The notes: generated by a model from the sequence alone, not told the origin. A DNA stretch of 64,000 nt from Sophora flavescens (GCA_030762895.1 CM061066.1:9514047-9578046), one strand, 5' to 3'; positions 47,501 to 62,500 are shown, counted from the stretch's first letter. Made by a program: numbers and translations.

Positions 47501-50500
47501 GAGTAAATTAGGGTTTTGGGCTAGAAATTAGGGTCTTGGGTCAAAATTAGGGTTAGGTTAATTTTAGGGTTTAGGTCAAAATTTAGGATTTTGGATTAAA
47601 TTTTGGTGGTTAAATTTAGGTTTTGGGACAAAAATAGGGTTAGAATTAGGGTTTTGGGTTCAAATTTAGGGTTTAGGATCAAAATTAGGGTTTGGGGTTA
47701 AAATTAGGGTTTAGGCTTTAAATTGGGTTTTGGTTTAAAATTAGGGTTTTTGGTTAAATTTAGGGTTTTGGGTCAAATTAGGGTTTTAGTTTTGGTTATA
47801 ATTTGTTTTGGTCAAATTTAGGTTTTGGGTCAAAATTAGGGTTTTGGTTAATTGGGGTTTTGGGTCAAATTTAGGGTTTGGGTAAAATTAGGTGTTGGGT
47901 AGAATTAGGGTTTTGGGTAAAAATAGGGTTTGGGTCAAAATTAGGTTTAGAATTAGGGTTTAGTGTCAAATTTAGGGTTTTGGTTTAAAATTAGGGTTTT
48001 GGGTTAAAATTAGGTTTTGGGAATTTAGAGGTTAGAATTAGGGTTTTGGTTAAATTTAGGGTTTTGGGTCAAAATTAGGGATTTTAGGGTCAAAATTAGG
48101 GTTTAGGGTCAAAATTTAGGGTTTTGGGTTAAAATTGGTTTTAGTTAAATTTGGGTTTTGGGTCAAAATAGGGTTGAATTAGGGTTTTGGGGTCAAATTA
48201 GGGTTTTGGATCAAAATTAGGTTTGGTAAATTGGGTCAATAATTAGGTTTAGGGTTAAAATTAGGGTTTAGTCAATTAGGGTTTTGGTTTAAAAATAGGG
48301 TTTTGGGACAAAAATAGGTTAGAATTAGGGTTTTGGGTCAAAATTAGGGCTTTGGGTTCAAATTTGGGTTTTGTGTCAAAATTTGGATTTTGGGACAAAA
48401 AGGGTTAGAATTAGGTTTTGGGTTAAATTAGGGTTTTTGGGACAGGACTAGGGTTAAAATTAGGTAGGGTTTTAGGGTTAGGGTTAAATTTAGGGTTTAG
48501 GGTCAAAATTTAGGGGTTTGGATTAAAATTAGGGTTCTGGGTTAAATTTAGGGTTTTGGGACAAAAATAGGGTTCGAATTATGGTTTTGGTTCAAATTTA
48601 GGGTTTAGGATCAAAATTAAGGTTTTGCGTTAAAATTAGGGTTTAGGCTTTGAATTAGGGTTTTGGGTTAAAATTAGGGTTGAGGCTTTCAATTAGGATT
48701 TTGGGTTTAAAATAGGGTTTTGGGTCAGAATTAGGGTTTTGGGTCAGAATTAGGGCTCTGGGTTATAATTTGGGTTTTGGGTCAAAATTAGGGTTTTGGG
48801 TCAAAGTGTGAATTAGGGTTTTGGGGGTTGGGAATTGGGTTGGGTTTGGGTTTGGAATTTGGTTTTGAGTTAAAATAGGGTTAGGGTTTTGGTTAAATTT
48901 AGGTTTTGGTTAAAATTTAGGGTTTAGGATCAAAATTAGGATTTTGGTCAAAATTAGGGTTTTGGGCTTGAATTAGGGTTTAGGGTTAAGTTTTTAGGTT
49001 TTGGGTTTAATTGGGGTTTGGGTTTTGGGTCAAAATTTAGGGTTTGGGTCCAAATTAAGGTTTTGGTCAAAATTTGGGTTTTGGGTTTGAATTAGGGTTT
49101 TGGGTAAAAATTAGGGTTTTGGGACAAAAATAGAGTTAGAATTAGGGTTTTTGGGTCTAAATTTTGGGTCAAAATTAGGGTCTGGTTAAATTAGGGTTTA
49201 GGGTTAAAATTTAGGGTTTTGGATTAAAATTAGGGTTTGGAGTTAAATTTAGGGTTTTGGGACAAAAATAGGGTTAGAATTGGGTTTTGGTTCAAATTTA
49301 GGGTTTAGGGTCAAAATGGGGTTTGGCTTTTGATTTGGGTTTAGGGTTAAAAATAGGGTTTTGGGTCAAAATTTGGGTTTTGGGTAAAATTAGGGTTTTT
49401 GGTTAAATTTAGGTTTTGGGTCAAATTAGGGTTTGGGTTTGGTCAAAATTAGGGTTTTTGGTAAAAATTAGGTTTTGGGTCAAAATTAGGGTCAAAATTA
49501 GGTTTTGGTTTAAATTTAGGGTTACAAAATTAGGTTTTGGTTAAAATTTAGGGTTTTGGTCAAAATTAAGGTTTAGGGTTTTTGAGTTAAAATTTTGGGA
49601 CAAAAATAGGATAAAATTCGGGTTATTTTAAATAGGGTCTTGGGTCTAAATTAGGGTTTTGGGTCAATTTTAGGGTCTTGAGTCAAAATTAGGGTTTAGG
49701 GTCAAAATTTAGGGGTTTGGTTAAAATTAGGGTTTTGGGTTAAATTTAGGGTTTTGGGTCAAAAAATTAGGGTTTTGGTTCAAATTTAGGGTTTAGGATC
49801 AAAATTAGGGTTTAGGGTTAAATTAGGGTTTAGGCTTTGAATTAGGATTTTGGGTTTAAAATAGGGTTTTTGTGAATTAGGGTTTTGGGTTCGAATTAGG
49901 GCCTGGGTTATAATTTGGGTTTGGGTCAAAATTTGGTTTTTGGGTCAAAATTAGGGTTCTGGGTTAAATTTAGGGTTTTGGGTCAAATTTAGGGTTTGGG
50001 TCAACATTAGGGTTTGGGTTTGAATTTGGTTTTGAGTTAAAAATAGGGTTTTGGGTCAAAAATGGGGTTAGAATTAAGGTTTGGGTTAAATTAGGATTAG
50101 GGTCAAAATTAGGTTCTAGGGTCAAATGGGTTTGGGTAAAAATAGGGTTCAAATTAGGGTTTTGGATCGAATTAGGGTTTTGGGCGTGGTTTGAGTTAAA
50201 TTAGGGTTTTGGGTCAAAATTAGGGTTTGGGTTATTTTGGGTCAAAATTTTCGGGTTTGGTCAAATTAGGGTTTTGGGTCAAAATTAGGGTTTAGGGTTT
50301 GAATTAGGGTTTTGAGAAATTAGGGTTTGGGGACAAAAATAGGGTTAGAATTTAGGTTTTGGGGGTCTAAATTAGGGTTTCAGAATTAGGGTTTGGATCA
50401 AAATTAGGGTTTGGGGTCAAAATTATCGGGTTTTAGTTAAAAAATGGGTTTTGGGTTAAAAATAGGGTTTTTGGGTTTAAAAATTAGGGTCAAAATTAGT

Positions 50501-53500
50501 TTTGGGTCAAATTTAGGGTTTGGGTTAAATTAAGGTTTGGATTAAAATTAGGGTTGGGGTTAAATTTAGGGTTTTGGGACAAAATAGGGTTAGAATTAGG
50601 GTTTTAGTTCAAATTTAGGGTTTAGGATCAAAATTAGGTTTTGGGTCAAAATTAGGGTTTAGGCTTTGAATTTGGGTTTAGGGTAAAATTGGGTTTTGGT
50701 TCAAATTTAGGGTTTGGGTTAAATTTAGGGTTTTGGGTCAAAAATTTTGGTTTAAAATTAGGGTTTGGTAAATTAGGTTTTGGGTCAAATTGGGTTTTGG
50801 GTTTAAATTGGGTTTTTGGGTTTAAATTAGGTTTTGGGTCAAAATTAGAGTTAGAATTAGGGTTTTGGGTTCAAATTAGGGTTTTGGTTAAATTTAGGTT
50901 TGGGTAAAATTTAGGGTTTTGGATTAAAAATTAGGGTTTAGGTTGGTTAAATTTAGGGTTAGGGTCAAATTTAGGGTTTGGGAGAATTAGGGTTTTGGTT
51001 CAAATTTAGGTTTAGGATTTAGGGTTTTTGGGTCAAAATTAGGGTTTAGGGGGAATTAGGGTTAGGGTTAAAAATAGGGTTTTGGGTCAAAATTTAGGGT
51101 TGGGTTAAATTAGGGTTTGGCAAAAATAGGATTAGGGTTTTGGGTGAATTAGGGTTTTGGGTCAAAATAGGGTTTGGGTTGGTTTTGGGTCAAAATTAGG
51201 GTTAGTCAAAATTAGGGTTTTGGGTCAAAATTAGGGTTTTGAGTAAAATATAGGTTTTGGGACAAAAATAGGGTTAGAATTAGGGTTTTGGGTTAAATTA
51301 GGGTTTGGGTAAATTTAGGGTTTTGGGTCAAAATTTTGGGTTTAGGTAAATTAGGGTTTTGGATCAAAATTAGGGTTGGGTTGGGTTTTGGATGGGTTGG
51401 GTAGGTGGGTATTGGGTTTGGGTAAATTGGTTTGGGTAAAATTAGGGTGGGTAAATTAGGGTTTTGAGTTAAAATAGGGTTTTGGGACAAAAATAGGGTT
51501 ACAATTAGGGTTTTGGGTCTAAATTAGGGTTTGGGTCAAAATTGGGGTTTGGGTAAATTAGGGTTTTGGGTCGAATTAGGGTTTGGGTTAAATTAGGGTT
51601 TGGGAAAATAGGTGGTTGGGTTTTGGGTTAAATTTAGGGTTTAGGGTAAAATTTAGGTTTTGGATTAAAATTAGGGTTTAGGTTAAATTTAGGTTTTGGG
51701 ACAGTTAGAATTTAGGGTTTTGGTTCAAATTTAGGTTTTGGATCAAAATTAGGGTTTTGGGTCAAAATTGGGTTTAGGCTTTGAATTTGGGTTTTGGGTT
51801 TAAATAGGGTTTGGGTTCAAAATTAGGGTTTTGAGTAGGGTTTTGGGTTTAGGGTTAAATTTAGGGTTTTGGGTCGAAATTTAGGGTTTGGGGTCAAAAT
51901 TTAGGTTTTGGGTTTTGAAAGGGGTTTTGGGTCAAAATTAGGGTTAGAATTAGGGTTTTGGGTCTAAATTAGGGTCTTGGGTCAAATTTAGGGTTCTAGG
52001 TCAAATTGGGGTTTAGGGTCAAAATTTAGGGTTTTGGATTAAAATTAGTGTTCGGGGTTAAATTTAGGGTTTTGGGACAAAAATAGGGTTAGAATTAGGG
52101 TTTTGGTTCAAATTTAGGGTTTAGGATCAAAATTAGGGTTTTGGGTCAAAATTAGGGTTTAGGCTTTGAATTTGGGTTTAGGGTTAAAAATAGGGTTTTG
52201 GTTCAAATTTAGGGTTCTGGGTTAAATTTAGGGTTTAAAATTAGGGGTTTGGGTCAAAATTTCGGTTTTGGGGTCAGAATTAGGGTTTTGGGTCAAAATT
52301 AGGGTTTTGGGTCAAAATTAGGGTTTTGAGTAAAATATAGGTTTTTGGGACAAAAATAGGGTTAGAATTAGGGTTTTGGGTCTAAATTAGGGTTAGAATT
52401 TAGGGTTTTGGGTCAAAATTTTGGTTTTGGGCCCAAATTAGGGTTTTGGATCAAAATTAAGGTGTCGGGTTTTGAGTTAAAAAAAGGGTTTTGGGACAAA
52501 AATAGGGTTACAATTAGGGTATTGGTCAAATTTAGGGTTTTGGGTCAAAATTGGGGTTTTGAGTCAAATTTAGGGTTTAGGGTTAACATTAGGGTTTTGG
52601 GTAATAATTTAGGGTTTTGGTTAAAATTAGGGTTTTGGGTTTAAATTTAGGGTTTTGGGTCAAAAATTGGGGTTTAGGGTTTGGTCAAAATTAGGGTTTT
52701 AGGTTTTGGGTCAAAAATTAGGGTTTTGGGTCAAAATTAGGGTTTGAGTAAAATTAGGGTTAGAATTTAGGGTTTTGGTCAAAATTAGGGTTTTGGTTAA
52801 AATTTAGGGTTTTAGGTTAAATTTAGGGTTTTGGGTCAAAATTTTGGTTTTGGTTAAAATTAGGGTTTTTGGGTAAAAGTTTAGGGTTAGAATTAGGTTT
52901 TGGGTCAAATTTAGGGTTTTGGTCAAATTAGGGTTCTGGTTAAATTAGGGTTTAGGGTCAAAATTTAGGGTTTGGGTTAAAATTAGGGTTCGGGTTAAAT
53001 TTAGGGTTTTGGGTCAAAATTTAGGGTTTTGGGTTAAAATTGAGGTTTTGGGTTCAAATTTAGGGTTTAGGTTCAAAATTAGGGTTTTGAGTAAAAGGGT
53101 TTTGGTTTAAATTAGGGTTTTGGGTTAAAATTAGGGTTTTGGGTCAAAATTAGGTTTGGGTTAGAATTTGGGTTTCGAGTTAAATTTGGGTTTTGGGTCC
53201 AAAATTTCGGGTTTTGGGTTAAATTTAGGGTTTGGGTAAATTAGGTTTTGGTCAACATTAGGGTTTGGGGTTTAAATTTGGTTTTGGGTTAAAAATAGGT
53301 TTTGGGTCAAAAATAGGGTTAGAATTTAGGTTTTGGGTCAAAAATTAGGTTTTGGGTCAAAATTAGGGTTTTGGGTTAAATTTAGGTTTTGGGTCAAAAA
53401 TAGGGTTCAAATTAGGTTTTGGTTCAAATTAGGGTTTTGGGTCAAAATTAGGGTTTTGGGTCAAAATTAGGGTTTTGGGTCAAAATTAGGTTAGGGTAGG

Positions 53501-56500
53501 TTTTTGGGTCAAAATTTAGGGTTTGGGTCAAAATTAGGGTTTTGGGTAAAATTAGGGTTTTGGTTAATTAGGGTTTTGGGCAAAAATAGGGTTAGAATTA
53601 GGGTTTTGGGTCAAAATTAGGGTTAGAATTTAGGGTTTTGGGTCTAAATTTAGGTTTTGGGTTAAAATTTAGGGTTTTGAGTAAAATTAAGGTTGGTTTG
53701 GTTAAATTTAGGGTTTTGGGTTAAAATTAGGGTTAGAATTTGGGTTTTGGGTCAAAATTAGGTTTTGGGTTAAATTTAGGGTTGGGTTAAAATTTAGGGT
53801 TTTGGGCAAATTTGGGTTTAAATTTAGGGTTTTGAGTCAAATTTAGGGTTTTGGGTCAAAATTTAGGTTTTGGAGTCAAATTAGGGTTTAGGGTCAAAAT
53901 TTGGGTTTTGGGTTTAGGGTCAAAATTAGGGTTTTGGTCAAAATTAGGGTTTAAGGTTCAAAATTGGGTTTTGGGTTAAATTAGGGTTGGGGTTAAATTT
54001 AGGGTTTTGGGTCAAATTAGGTTAGGTTAAAATTAGGGTTTTGGGTCAAAATTTAGGGTTTTGGATTAAAATTAGGGTTTGGGTCAATTAGTTTTAGGGT
54101 TTTGGGTCAAAATTAGGGTTTGGGAAATTAGGGTTTGGGTTAAATTTAGGGTTTAGGGTCAAAATTAGGTTTGGGGTTAAAATTAGGGTTTTGGGCAAAA
54201 TTAGGGTTCAAATTTAGGGTTTTAGGTCAAAATTAGGGTTTTGGGTCAAAATTAGGGTTTAGGTTAAATTTAGGGTTTGGGTCAAAAATAGGGTTAGATT
54301 AGGGTTTTGGGGTAAATTAGGGTTTTGGGTCTAAATTAGAGTTTCGGGTCAAAATTTGGGTTTTGGGTCCAAATTAGGGTTTTGGGTTAAAAATAGGGTT
54401 TTGGGACAAAATTAGGGTTAGAATTAGGGTTTTGGGTCTAAATTGTTTTAGGGTTTGGGGTCATTTGGGTTTTGGGTCAAAATTTGGGTTTTGGAGTTAA
54501 AATTAGGGTTTGGGTCAAAATTAGGGTTTGGTAAATTGGTTGGGTCAAAATTAGGGTTTTGGGTCAAATTTAGGGTTTAGGTCAATTAGGTTTTGGGTTA
54601 AATTTAGGGTTTTGGTTAAAATTTGGGTTTTGAGTTAAATTAGGGTTTGGGTTAAATTTAGGGTTTTGGGTCAAAAATAGGGTTTGGTTCGAATTAGGTT
54701 TTGGGTCAAAATTAGGGTTTTAGGTCAAAATTAGGTTTTGGGTCAAAATTAGGGTTTTGGTTTTGGGTTTAGAAAAGGTTTGGGTTTAAATTAGGGTTTT
54801 GAGTTAAAAATAGGGTTTTGGGACAAAAATTAGGGTTTTAGGTTCGGGTTTTGGTTCAAAATTAGGGTTTTGGGTTAAAATTTGGGTTTTGGGTCAAAAT
54901 TAGGTTTAGGTTAATTTAGGGTTTAGGGTTAAAATTTAGGGTTTTGGATTAAATTAGGGTTTTGGGTTAAATTTAGGTTTTGGGTCAAAATTAGGGTTAG
55001 AATTAAGGTTTTGGTTCAAATTAGGGTTTTGGGTCAAAAATGGTTTTGGTCAAAATTAGGTTAGGGTTTGAATTTGGGTTTAGGGTTAAATTAGGGTTTT
55101 GGTTCAAATTTAGGGTTGGGGTAAATTTTGGGTTTTGGGTCAAAATTTAGGTTTTGGTTTAAAATTAGGGTTTAGGATCAAAATTGTTTTGGGTTAAAAA
55201 TAGGTCTAGGGACAAAATTAGGTAGAATTAGGGGTTTGGGTCAAAATTAGGGTCTTGGGTAAAAATAGGGTTTGGTTAAATTAGGGTTTAGGGTCAAAAT
55301 TTAGGGTTTTGGGTTAAAATTAGGGTCTTGGGTTAAATTTAGGGGTTGGGACAAAAATAAGGGTTAGAATTAGGGTTTTGGTTCAAATTTAGGGTTTTGG
55401 GTCAAAATTAGGGGTTCAAAATTAGGGTTTAGGCTTTAATTTGGGTTTAGGGTTAAAATTAGTTGGGTTTGGGTTAAATTTAGGGTTTTGGGTTAATTTA
55501 GGGTTTGGAAATTAGGGTTTGGGTTAGAATTAGGGTTTTGGGTCAAATTAGGTTTGAAGTTAGTTTTGGGTCAAAATTTTGGTTTTGGGTCAAATTAGGG
55601 TTTTGGGTCAAAATTAGGGTTGGTTAAAATTAGGGTTTTGGGACAAAAATAGGGTTAGAATTAGGGTTTTGGGTCTAAAATTATTTGGGTTTTGGGTCAA
55701 ATTTTAGGTTTGGGTCAAAATTTAGGTGTCGGGTTTTTAGGGTTTGGGACAAAATTAGGGTTTTGAATTAGGTTTTGGGTTAAATTAGGGTCTTGGGTCA
55801 AAATTAGGGTTATGGGTCAATTTTGGTTAGGTTAACTTTAGGGTTTAGGGTAAAAATTTAGGGTTTTGGATTAAAATTAGGGTTCTGGTTTAAATTTAGG
55901 GTTTTGGGACAAAAATAGGGCTAGAATTAGGGTTTTGGTTCAAATTTAGGGTTCTGGGTTAAATTTAGGGTTTTGGGTCAAAATTAGGTTTAGGCTTTGA
56001 TTTGGGTTTAGGGTTAAAATTTGGGTTTTGGTTAAAATTAGGGTTTGGGTTTAAATTTAGGGTTTGGGTCAAAATTTAGGGTTGGTTGGTTTTTGGGTAA
56101 ATATTTTGGGTTTGGGTCAAATATTTGGGTCAAAATTAGGGTTTTGGGGTCTGAATTAGGTTTTGGGTCAAAATTAGGGTTCTGGGTAAATTAGGGTTTT
56201 GGGTCAAAATTTAGGGTTTTGGATTAAATTAGGGTTTGAGTTAAATTTAGGGTTTTGGGACAAAAATAGGGTTAGAATTAGGGTTTTGGTTAAAATTAGG
56301 GTTTAGGGTCAAATTTGGGTTTAGGTTCAAATTTGGGTTTTGGGTCAAAATTAGGGTTTTGGTCAAATTTGGGTTAAGGTAAATTTAGGGTTTTGGGTCA
56401 AAATTAGGGTTTTGGTAAAATTAGGTTTTGGGTCAAAATTAAGGCTTTGGGTTATTTTGGGTCAAATTTATTTTGGGTCCAAATTAGGGTTTTGGGTCAA

Positions 56501-59500
56501 AATTAGGGTTTTGTGTAAAAAATAGGGTTTTAGGATAAAAATAGGGTTAGAATTAGGGTTTTGGGTCTAAATTAGGGTTAGAATTAGGGTTTTTGGTCAA
56601 ATTTGGGTTTTGGGTCAAAATTTGGGTTTTGAGTTAAAATAGGGTTTTGGGACAAAATTAGGGTTAGAATTAGGGTTTTGGGTCTTATGGGTTTGGGTCA
56701 AAATTAGGGTTTTGGTCAAATTTAGGGTTTTAGTCAAATTTTGGGTTTAGGGTTAAAATTTAGGGTTTTGGTTAAAATTAGGGGTTTGGTTAATTTAGGG
56801 TTTTGGTTAAAATTTAGGGTTTAGGATCAAAATTAGGGTTTGGTTCAAATTAGGGTTTTGGGCAAATTAGGTTTGGGTTTTAGGGTTTTGGTTCAAATTT
56901 AGGGTTCAAGGTTAAATTTAGGGTTTTGGGTCAAAATTACGATTTTGGTTTAAAATTAGGGTTTTGTGTTAAATTTAAGGTTTAGCGTAAAAATTTGGGT
57001 TTTGGGTTTGAATTACTGTTTTTTGGTCTAAATTAGAGTCTTGGTTCAAAATTTGAGTTAGAATTAGGGTTATTGTGTCTAAATTAGAGTCTTGGGTCAA
57101 AATTAGGGTTCCTGGTTAAATTCAGGGTTTAGGGTCAAAAATTAGGGTTTTGGATTAAAATTAGGGTTCTGGGGTTAAATTTAGGGTTTTAGGACAAAAA
57201 TAGGGTTAGAATTAGGATTTTGGTTCAAATTTAGGGTTTAGGATCAAAATTAGGGTTTTGGGTCAAAATTAGGGTTTAGGCTTTGAATTAGGGTTTAGGG
57301 TTAAAAATAGGGTTTTGGGTCAAATTTAGGGTTCTGGGTTTAATTTAGGGTCTTGGGTAAAAATAGGGTTCGTATTAGGGTTTTGGGATCAGAATTAGGG
57401 TTTCGGGTCAAAATTTGGGCTTTGGGTTATTTTGGTTCAAAATTTCGGTTTTGGGTCCAAATTAGGGTTTTGGGACAAAAATAGGGTTAGAATTAGGGTT
57501 TTAGGTCTAAATTAGGGTTAGAATTTGGGTTTTGGGTCAAAATTAAGGGTGGTTTGGGTTAAAAAGGGTGGGTTTGGGAAATTTAGGGTTAGAATTAGGG
57601 TTTTTGGGTCTAAATTAGGTTTTTGGTCTAAATTAGGGTCTTGGGTCAAAATTAGGGTTCTAGGTTAAATTTAGGGTTTAGGGTTTTGGGTCAAATTTAG
57701 GGTTATGAGTCAAATTTAGGGTTCTGGGTTAACTTTAGCGTTTAGGGTCAAAATTTAGGGTTTTGGTACAAAAATAGGGTTAGAATTAGGATTTTGGTTC
57801 AAATTGGGGTTTTGGTCAAAATTAGGGTTTTGTATAGGGTTTGGTTTGAATTAGGGTTTTGGGTTAAAATTAGGGTTTTAGGTTTAATTAGGATTTTGGG
57901 TTTAATTTAGGGTTTTTGTCAAAATTAGGGTTTTGGGTCAAAATTAGGGTTTTGGGTAAAATTTAGGGTTTTGGGTTATAATTTGGTTTGGGTCTTTGGT
58001 CAAATTTTTTGGCAATTATTTGGGTTTGAATTAGGGTTTTGGGTCAAAATTAGGGTTTTTTGGGTCAAAATTAGGGTTTTGGGTCAAAATTAGGGTTTTG
58101 GGTTTGAATTTGGTTTTGAGTTAAAATTAGGGTTTTGGGTCAAATTAGGGTTTTGGCAAAATTAGGGTTTGGGTTAGGGTTTTGGTTAAATTAGGGTTTT
58201 GGTCAAATTAGGGTTTTGGTCAAAATTAGGGTTTTGGGTTATTTTGGGTCAAAATTTCGGTTTTGGGTCCAAATTAGGGTTTTGGGTCAAAATTAGGGTT
58301 TAGGGTTTGAATTAGGGTATTGAGTAAAAAATAGGGTTTTGGGTCAAAAATAGGGTTAGAATTAGGGTTTTGGGTCTAAATTAGGGTTTTGGATTAAAAT
58401 TAGGTGTTTTGAGTTAAAAGGGTTTTGGGACAAAAATAGGGTTAGAATTTGGGTTTTGGTCATTGTTTAGGTCAAAATTAGGGTTTTGGGTCAAAATTTG
58501 GGTTTAGGTTAAATTTGGGTTTAGGGTTAACTTTAGGGTTTTGGGTCAAAATTAGGGTTTTGGGTTAAAATTAGGGTTTTGGGTTAAATTAGGGTTTTGG
58601 GAAAATAGGTTAGAATTAGGGTTTTGGTTCAAATTTAGGGTTTAGGAACAAAATTAGGGTTTTGGGTCAAAATTTTTGGTTTAGGGTTTTAATTAGGGTT
58701 TTGGTTAAAATTGGGGTTTGGTTCTAAATTTATGTTTCTGGGTTAAATTTAGGGTTTGGGGTCAAAATTTACGAATTTGGTTTAAAATTAGGGTTGTGTT
58801 AAATTTAGGTTTTGGGTAAAAATTTGGGTTTTGGCAATTAGGGTTTTGGGTCTAAATTAGTCTTGGGTCAAAATTATAGTTAGAATAAGGGTTATAGGTT
58901 CAAAATTAGAGTCTTGGGTCAAAATTAGGGATCTGGTTAAATTAGGGTTTAGGGTCAAAATTTTGGGTTTTGAATTAAAATTAGGGTTCTGGGTTAAATT
59001 TAGGGTTTTGGGACAAAAATAGGGTTAGAATTAGGATTTTGGTTCAAATTTAGGGTTTAGGATCAAAATTAGGGTTTTGGGTCAAAATTAGGGTTTAGGC
59101 TTTGAATTAGGGTTTAGGGTTAAAAATAGGGTTTTGGGTCAAATTTAGGGTTCTGGGTTAAATTTAGGGTCTTGGGTCAAAAATAGGGTTCGTATTAGGG
59201 TTTGGGGTCTAAATTAGGCGTTTCGCGTCTGAATTAGGGTTTTGGGTCAAAATTAGGGCTTTGGGTTATTTTGGGTCAAAATTTCGGTTTTAGGTCCAAA
59301 TTAGGGTTTTGGGTCAAAATTAGGGTTTTTAGTAAAAAAAATTGGTTTTTGGGACAAAAATAGGGTTAGAATTAGGGTTTTGGGTCTAAATTAGGGTTAG
59401 AATTTGGGTTTTGGGTCAAATTTTGGGTTTTGGGTCAAAATTAAGGTGTCGGGTTGTTGGTTTTGGGGCAAAAATAGGGTTAGAATTAGGGTTTTGGGTC

Positions 59501-62500
59501 TAAATTAGATTTTTGGTCTAAATTAGTGTCTTGGGTCAAAATTAGGGTTATTGGTCAAATTTAGGGTTCTGTGTTAAATTTAGGGTTTAGGGTCAAAATT
59601 TTTGGGTTTGGATTAAAATTAGGGTTCTGGGTTAAATTTAGGGTTTTGGGACAAAAATAGTGTTCGAATTAGGGTTTTGGTTCAAATTTAGGGTTTATGA
59701 TCAAAATTAGGGTTTTGGATCAAAATTAGGGTTTAGGCTTTGAATTAGGGTTTAGGGTTAAAATTAGGGTTTAGGCTTTCAATTATGATTTAGGGTTTAA
59801 AATAGGGTTTTTTTGTCAGAATTAGGGTTTTGGGTCAGAATTAGTGTTTTGGGTCAAAATTAGGGCTCTGGGTTATAAATTCGGTTTTGGGTCAAAATTT
59901 CGATTTTCGGTCAAAATTTGGGTTTCGGGTTTGAATTAGGGTTTTGGGTCAAAATTCGGGTTTTGGGGGAAATTTAGGGTTTTGGGTCAAAATTTAGGTT
60001 TTGGGTTTGAATTAGGGTTTTGAGTTAAAAATAGGGTCTTGGGACAAAAATAGTGTTAGAATTAGTGTTGTTGGGTCTAAATTAGAGTCTTGGGTCAAAA
60101 TTAGGGTTTTGGGTTAAATTAGGGTTTAGGGTCAAAATTTTGGGTTTTGGATTAAAATTAAGGTTTTGGGTTAAATTTAGGGTTTTGGGACAAAAATAGC
60201 GTTAGAATTAGGGTTTTGGTTCAAATTTAGGGTTTAGGATCAAAATTAGGGTTTTGGGTCAAAATTAGGGTTTAGGCTTTGAATTAGGGTTTAGGGTTAA
60301 AATTTGGGTTCTGGGTTAAATTTAGGGTTTTGGGACAAAAATAGGGTTAGAATTAGGGTTTTGGTTCAAATTTAGGGTTTAGGATCAAAATTAGGATTTT
60401 GGGTCAAAATTAGGGTTTAGGCTTAGAATTAGGGTTTAGGGTTAAAATTAGGGTTTAGGCTTTCAATTCGGATTTTGGGTTTAAAATAGGGTTTTTTGTC
60501 AGAATTAGGGTTTTGGGTCAAAATTAGGGTTTTCATTAAAAAATAGGTTTTTGGGACAAAAATAGGGTTAGAATAAGGGTTTTGGGTCTAAATGGGGTTA
60601 GAATTTGGGTTTTGGGTCAAATTTTGGGTTTTGGGTCAAAATTAAGGTGTCGGGTTTTAGGACAAAAATAGGGTTAGAAATAGGGTTTTTTGGTCTAAAT
60701 TAGGTTTTTGGTCTAAATTAGGGTCTTGTGGTCAAGATTAGAGTTATTGGTCAAATTTAGGGTTCTGGGTTAAATTTAGGGGTTTGGATTAAAATTAGGG
60801 TTCTGGGTTAAATTTAGGGTTTTGGGACAAAAATGAGGTTCGAATTAGGGTTTTGTTCAAATTTAGGGTTTAGGCTTTGAATTAGGGTTTAGGGTTAAAA
60901 ATAGGGTTTAGGCTTTATTTTGGATTTTGGGTTTAAAATAGGTTTTTGTCAAATTAGGGTTTTGGGTCAAAATTTAGGGTTTTGGGTCAAAATTAGGGTC
61001 TTGGGTTATAATTTGGGTTTTGGGTCAAAATTTGGTTTTGGGTCAAAATTAGGGTTTGGGTTAAAATTAGGTTTTGGGTAAAATTAGGGTTTTGGGTCAA
61101 ATTAGGGTTTTGGGTCAACATTAGGGTTTTGGGTTTGAATATGGTTTTGAGTCAAAAATAGGGTTTGGGTATAGGTTAGAATTAGGTTAGGGTTAAAATT
61201 AGGTTTTGGGTCAAATTTAGGGTTTGGGTCAAATGGGTTTTGGGTCAAAAATAGGTTAATTAGGGTTTTGGATCAAATTAGGGTTTTGGGTCAAAATTAG
61301 GTTTTGGGTCAAATTAGGGTTTTGGGTCAAAATTAGTTGGATTTGGCAATTAGCAAATTAGGTTTTGAAAGTTAGGGGTAATTAGGGTTTTGAGTAAAAA
61401 TTAGGGTTTGGGACAAAAATAGGGTAATTAGGGTTTGGTCTAAATAAGGTTAGAATTAGGGTTTTGGGTCAAAATTTGGGTTTTGGTCAAATTTGGTTTG
61501 GACAAAATAAGTCGGTTTGAGTTAAAAAGGTTTTGGACAAAATAGGGTTAGAATTTGGGTTTTGGGTCAAAATTAGGTCTTGGGTCAAAATTAGGGCCCG
61601 AGTAAAATTAGGTTTTGGGACAAAAATAGGTTAAAATTTTTGGGAATTTGGGTTAGAATTTAGGTTTTGGGTCAAATTTTGGGTTTTGGGTCAAAATTAA
61701 GGTGGGTTTTGAGTTAGGGTTTTGGGACAAAATAGGTTAAATTAGGTTTTGGGTCTAAATTAGGGTTTTGGTCTAAATTAGGGTTGGGTCAAAATTAGGG
61801 TTTTGTTGGGTTTGGTTTAAATTTAGGGTTTAGGGTTAAATTTATGGGTTTGGTTTAAAAATAGGGTTTAGTGTTAAATGTATGGTTTCGCGACAAAAAT
61901 AGGGTTGAATTAGGGTTTTGGTCAAATTTAGGGTTTAGGATCAAAATTAGGATTTTGGATCAAAATTAGGGTTTGATTTGAAATTAGGGTTTGAAATTAT
62001 AGTTAATTAGGTTCTATTTGGGTTTAAATTAGGGTTTTGGTCAAAATTAGGGTTTTGGGTCAAAATTAGGGTTTGGTCAAATTGGTATAATTTGGGTAAA
62101 ATGTTTTGGGTCAAATTTAGTTTTGGGTCAAAATTAGGGTTTTGGGTTTGAATTGGTTTTGAGTTAAAAATAGGGTTTTGGGTCAAAAATAGGGTTAAAT
62201 TAGGTTAAAATTAGGTTAGGGTCAAAAATAGGGTTGGTCAAATGGGTTTTGGGTCAAAATAGAATTAGGGTTTTGGATCAAATTAGGTTTTGGCAAATTA
62301 GGGTTTTTGGGTCAGAAATAGGGTTTTGTGTCAAAATTAAGGCTTTGGGTTATTTTGGGTCAAAATTTCGGTTTCGGGTCCAAATTAGGGTTTTGGGTCA
62401 AAGTTAGGGTTTAGGGTTTGAATTAGGGTTTTGAGTAAAAAAATAGGGTTTTGGGACAAAAATGGGGTTAGAATTAGGGTTTTGGGTCTAAATTAGGGTT

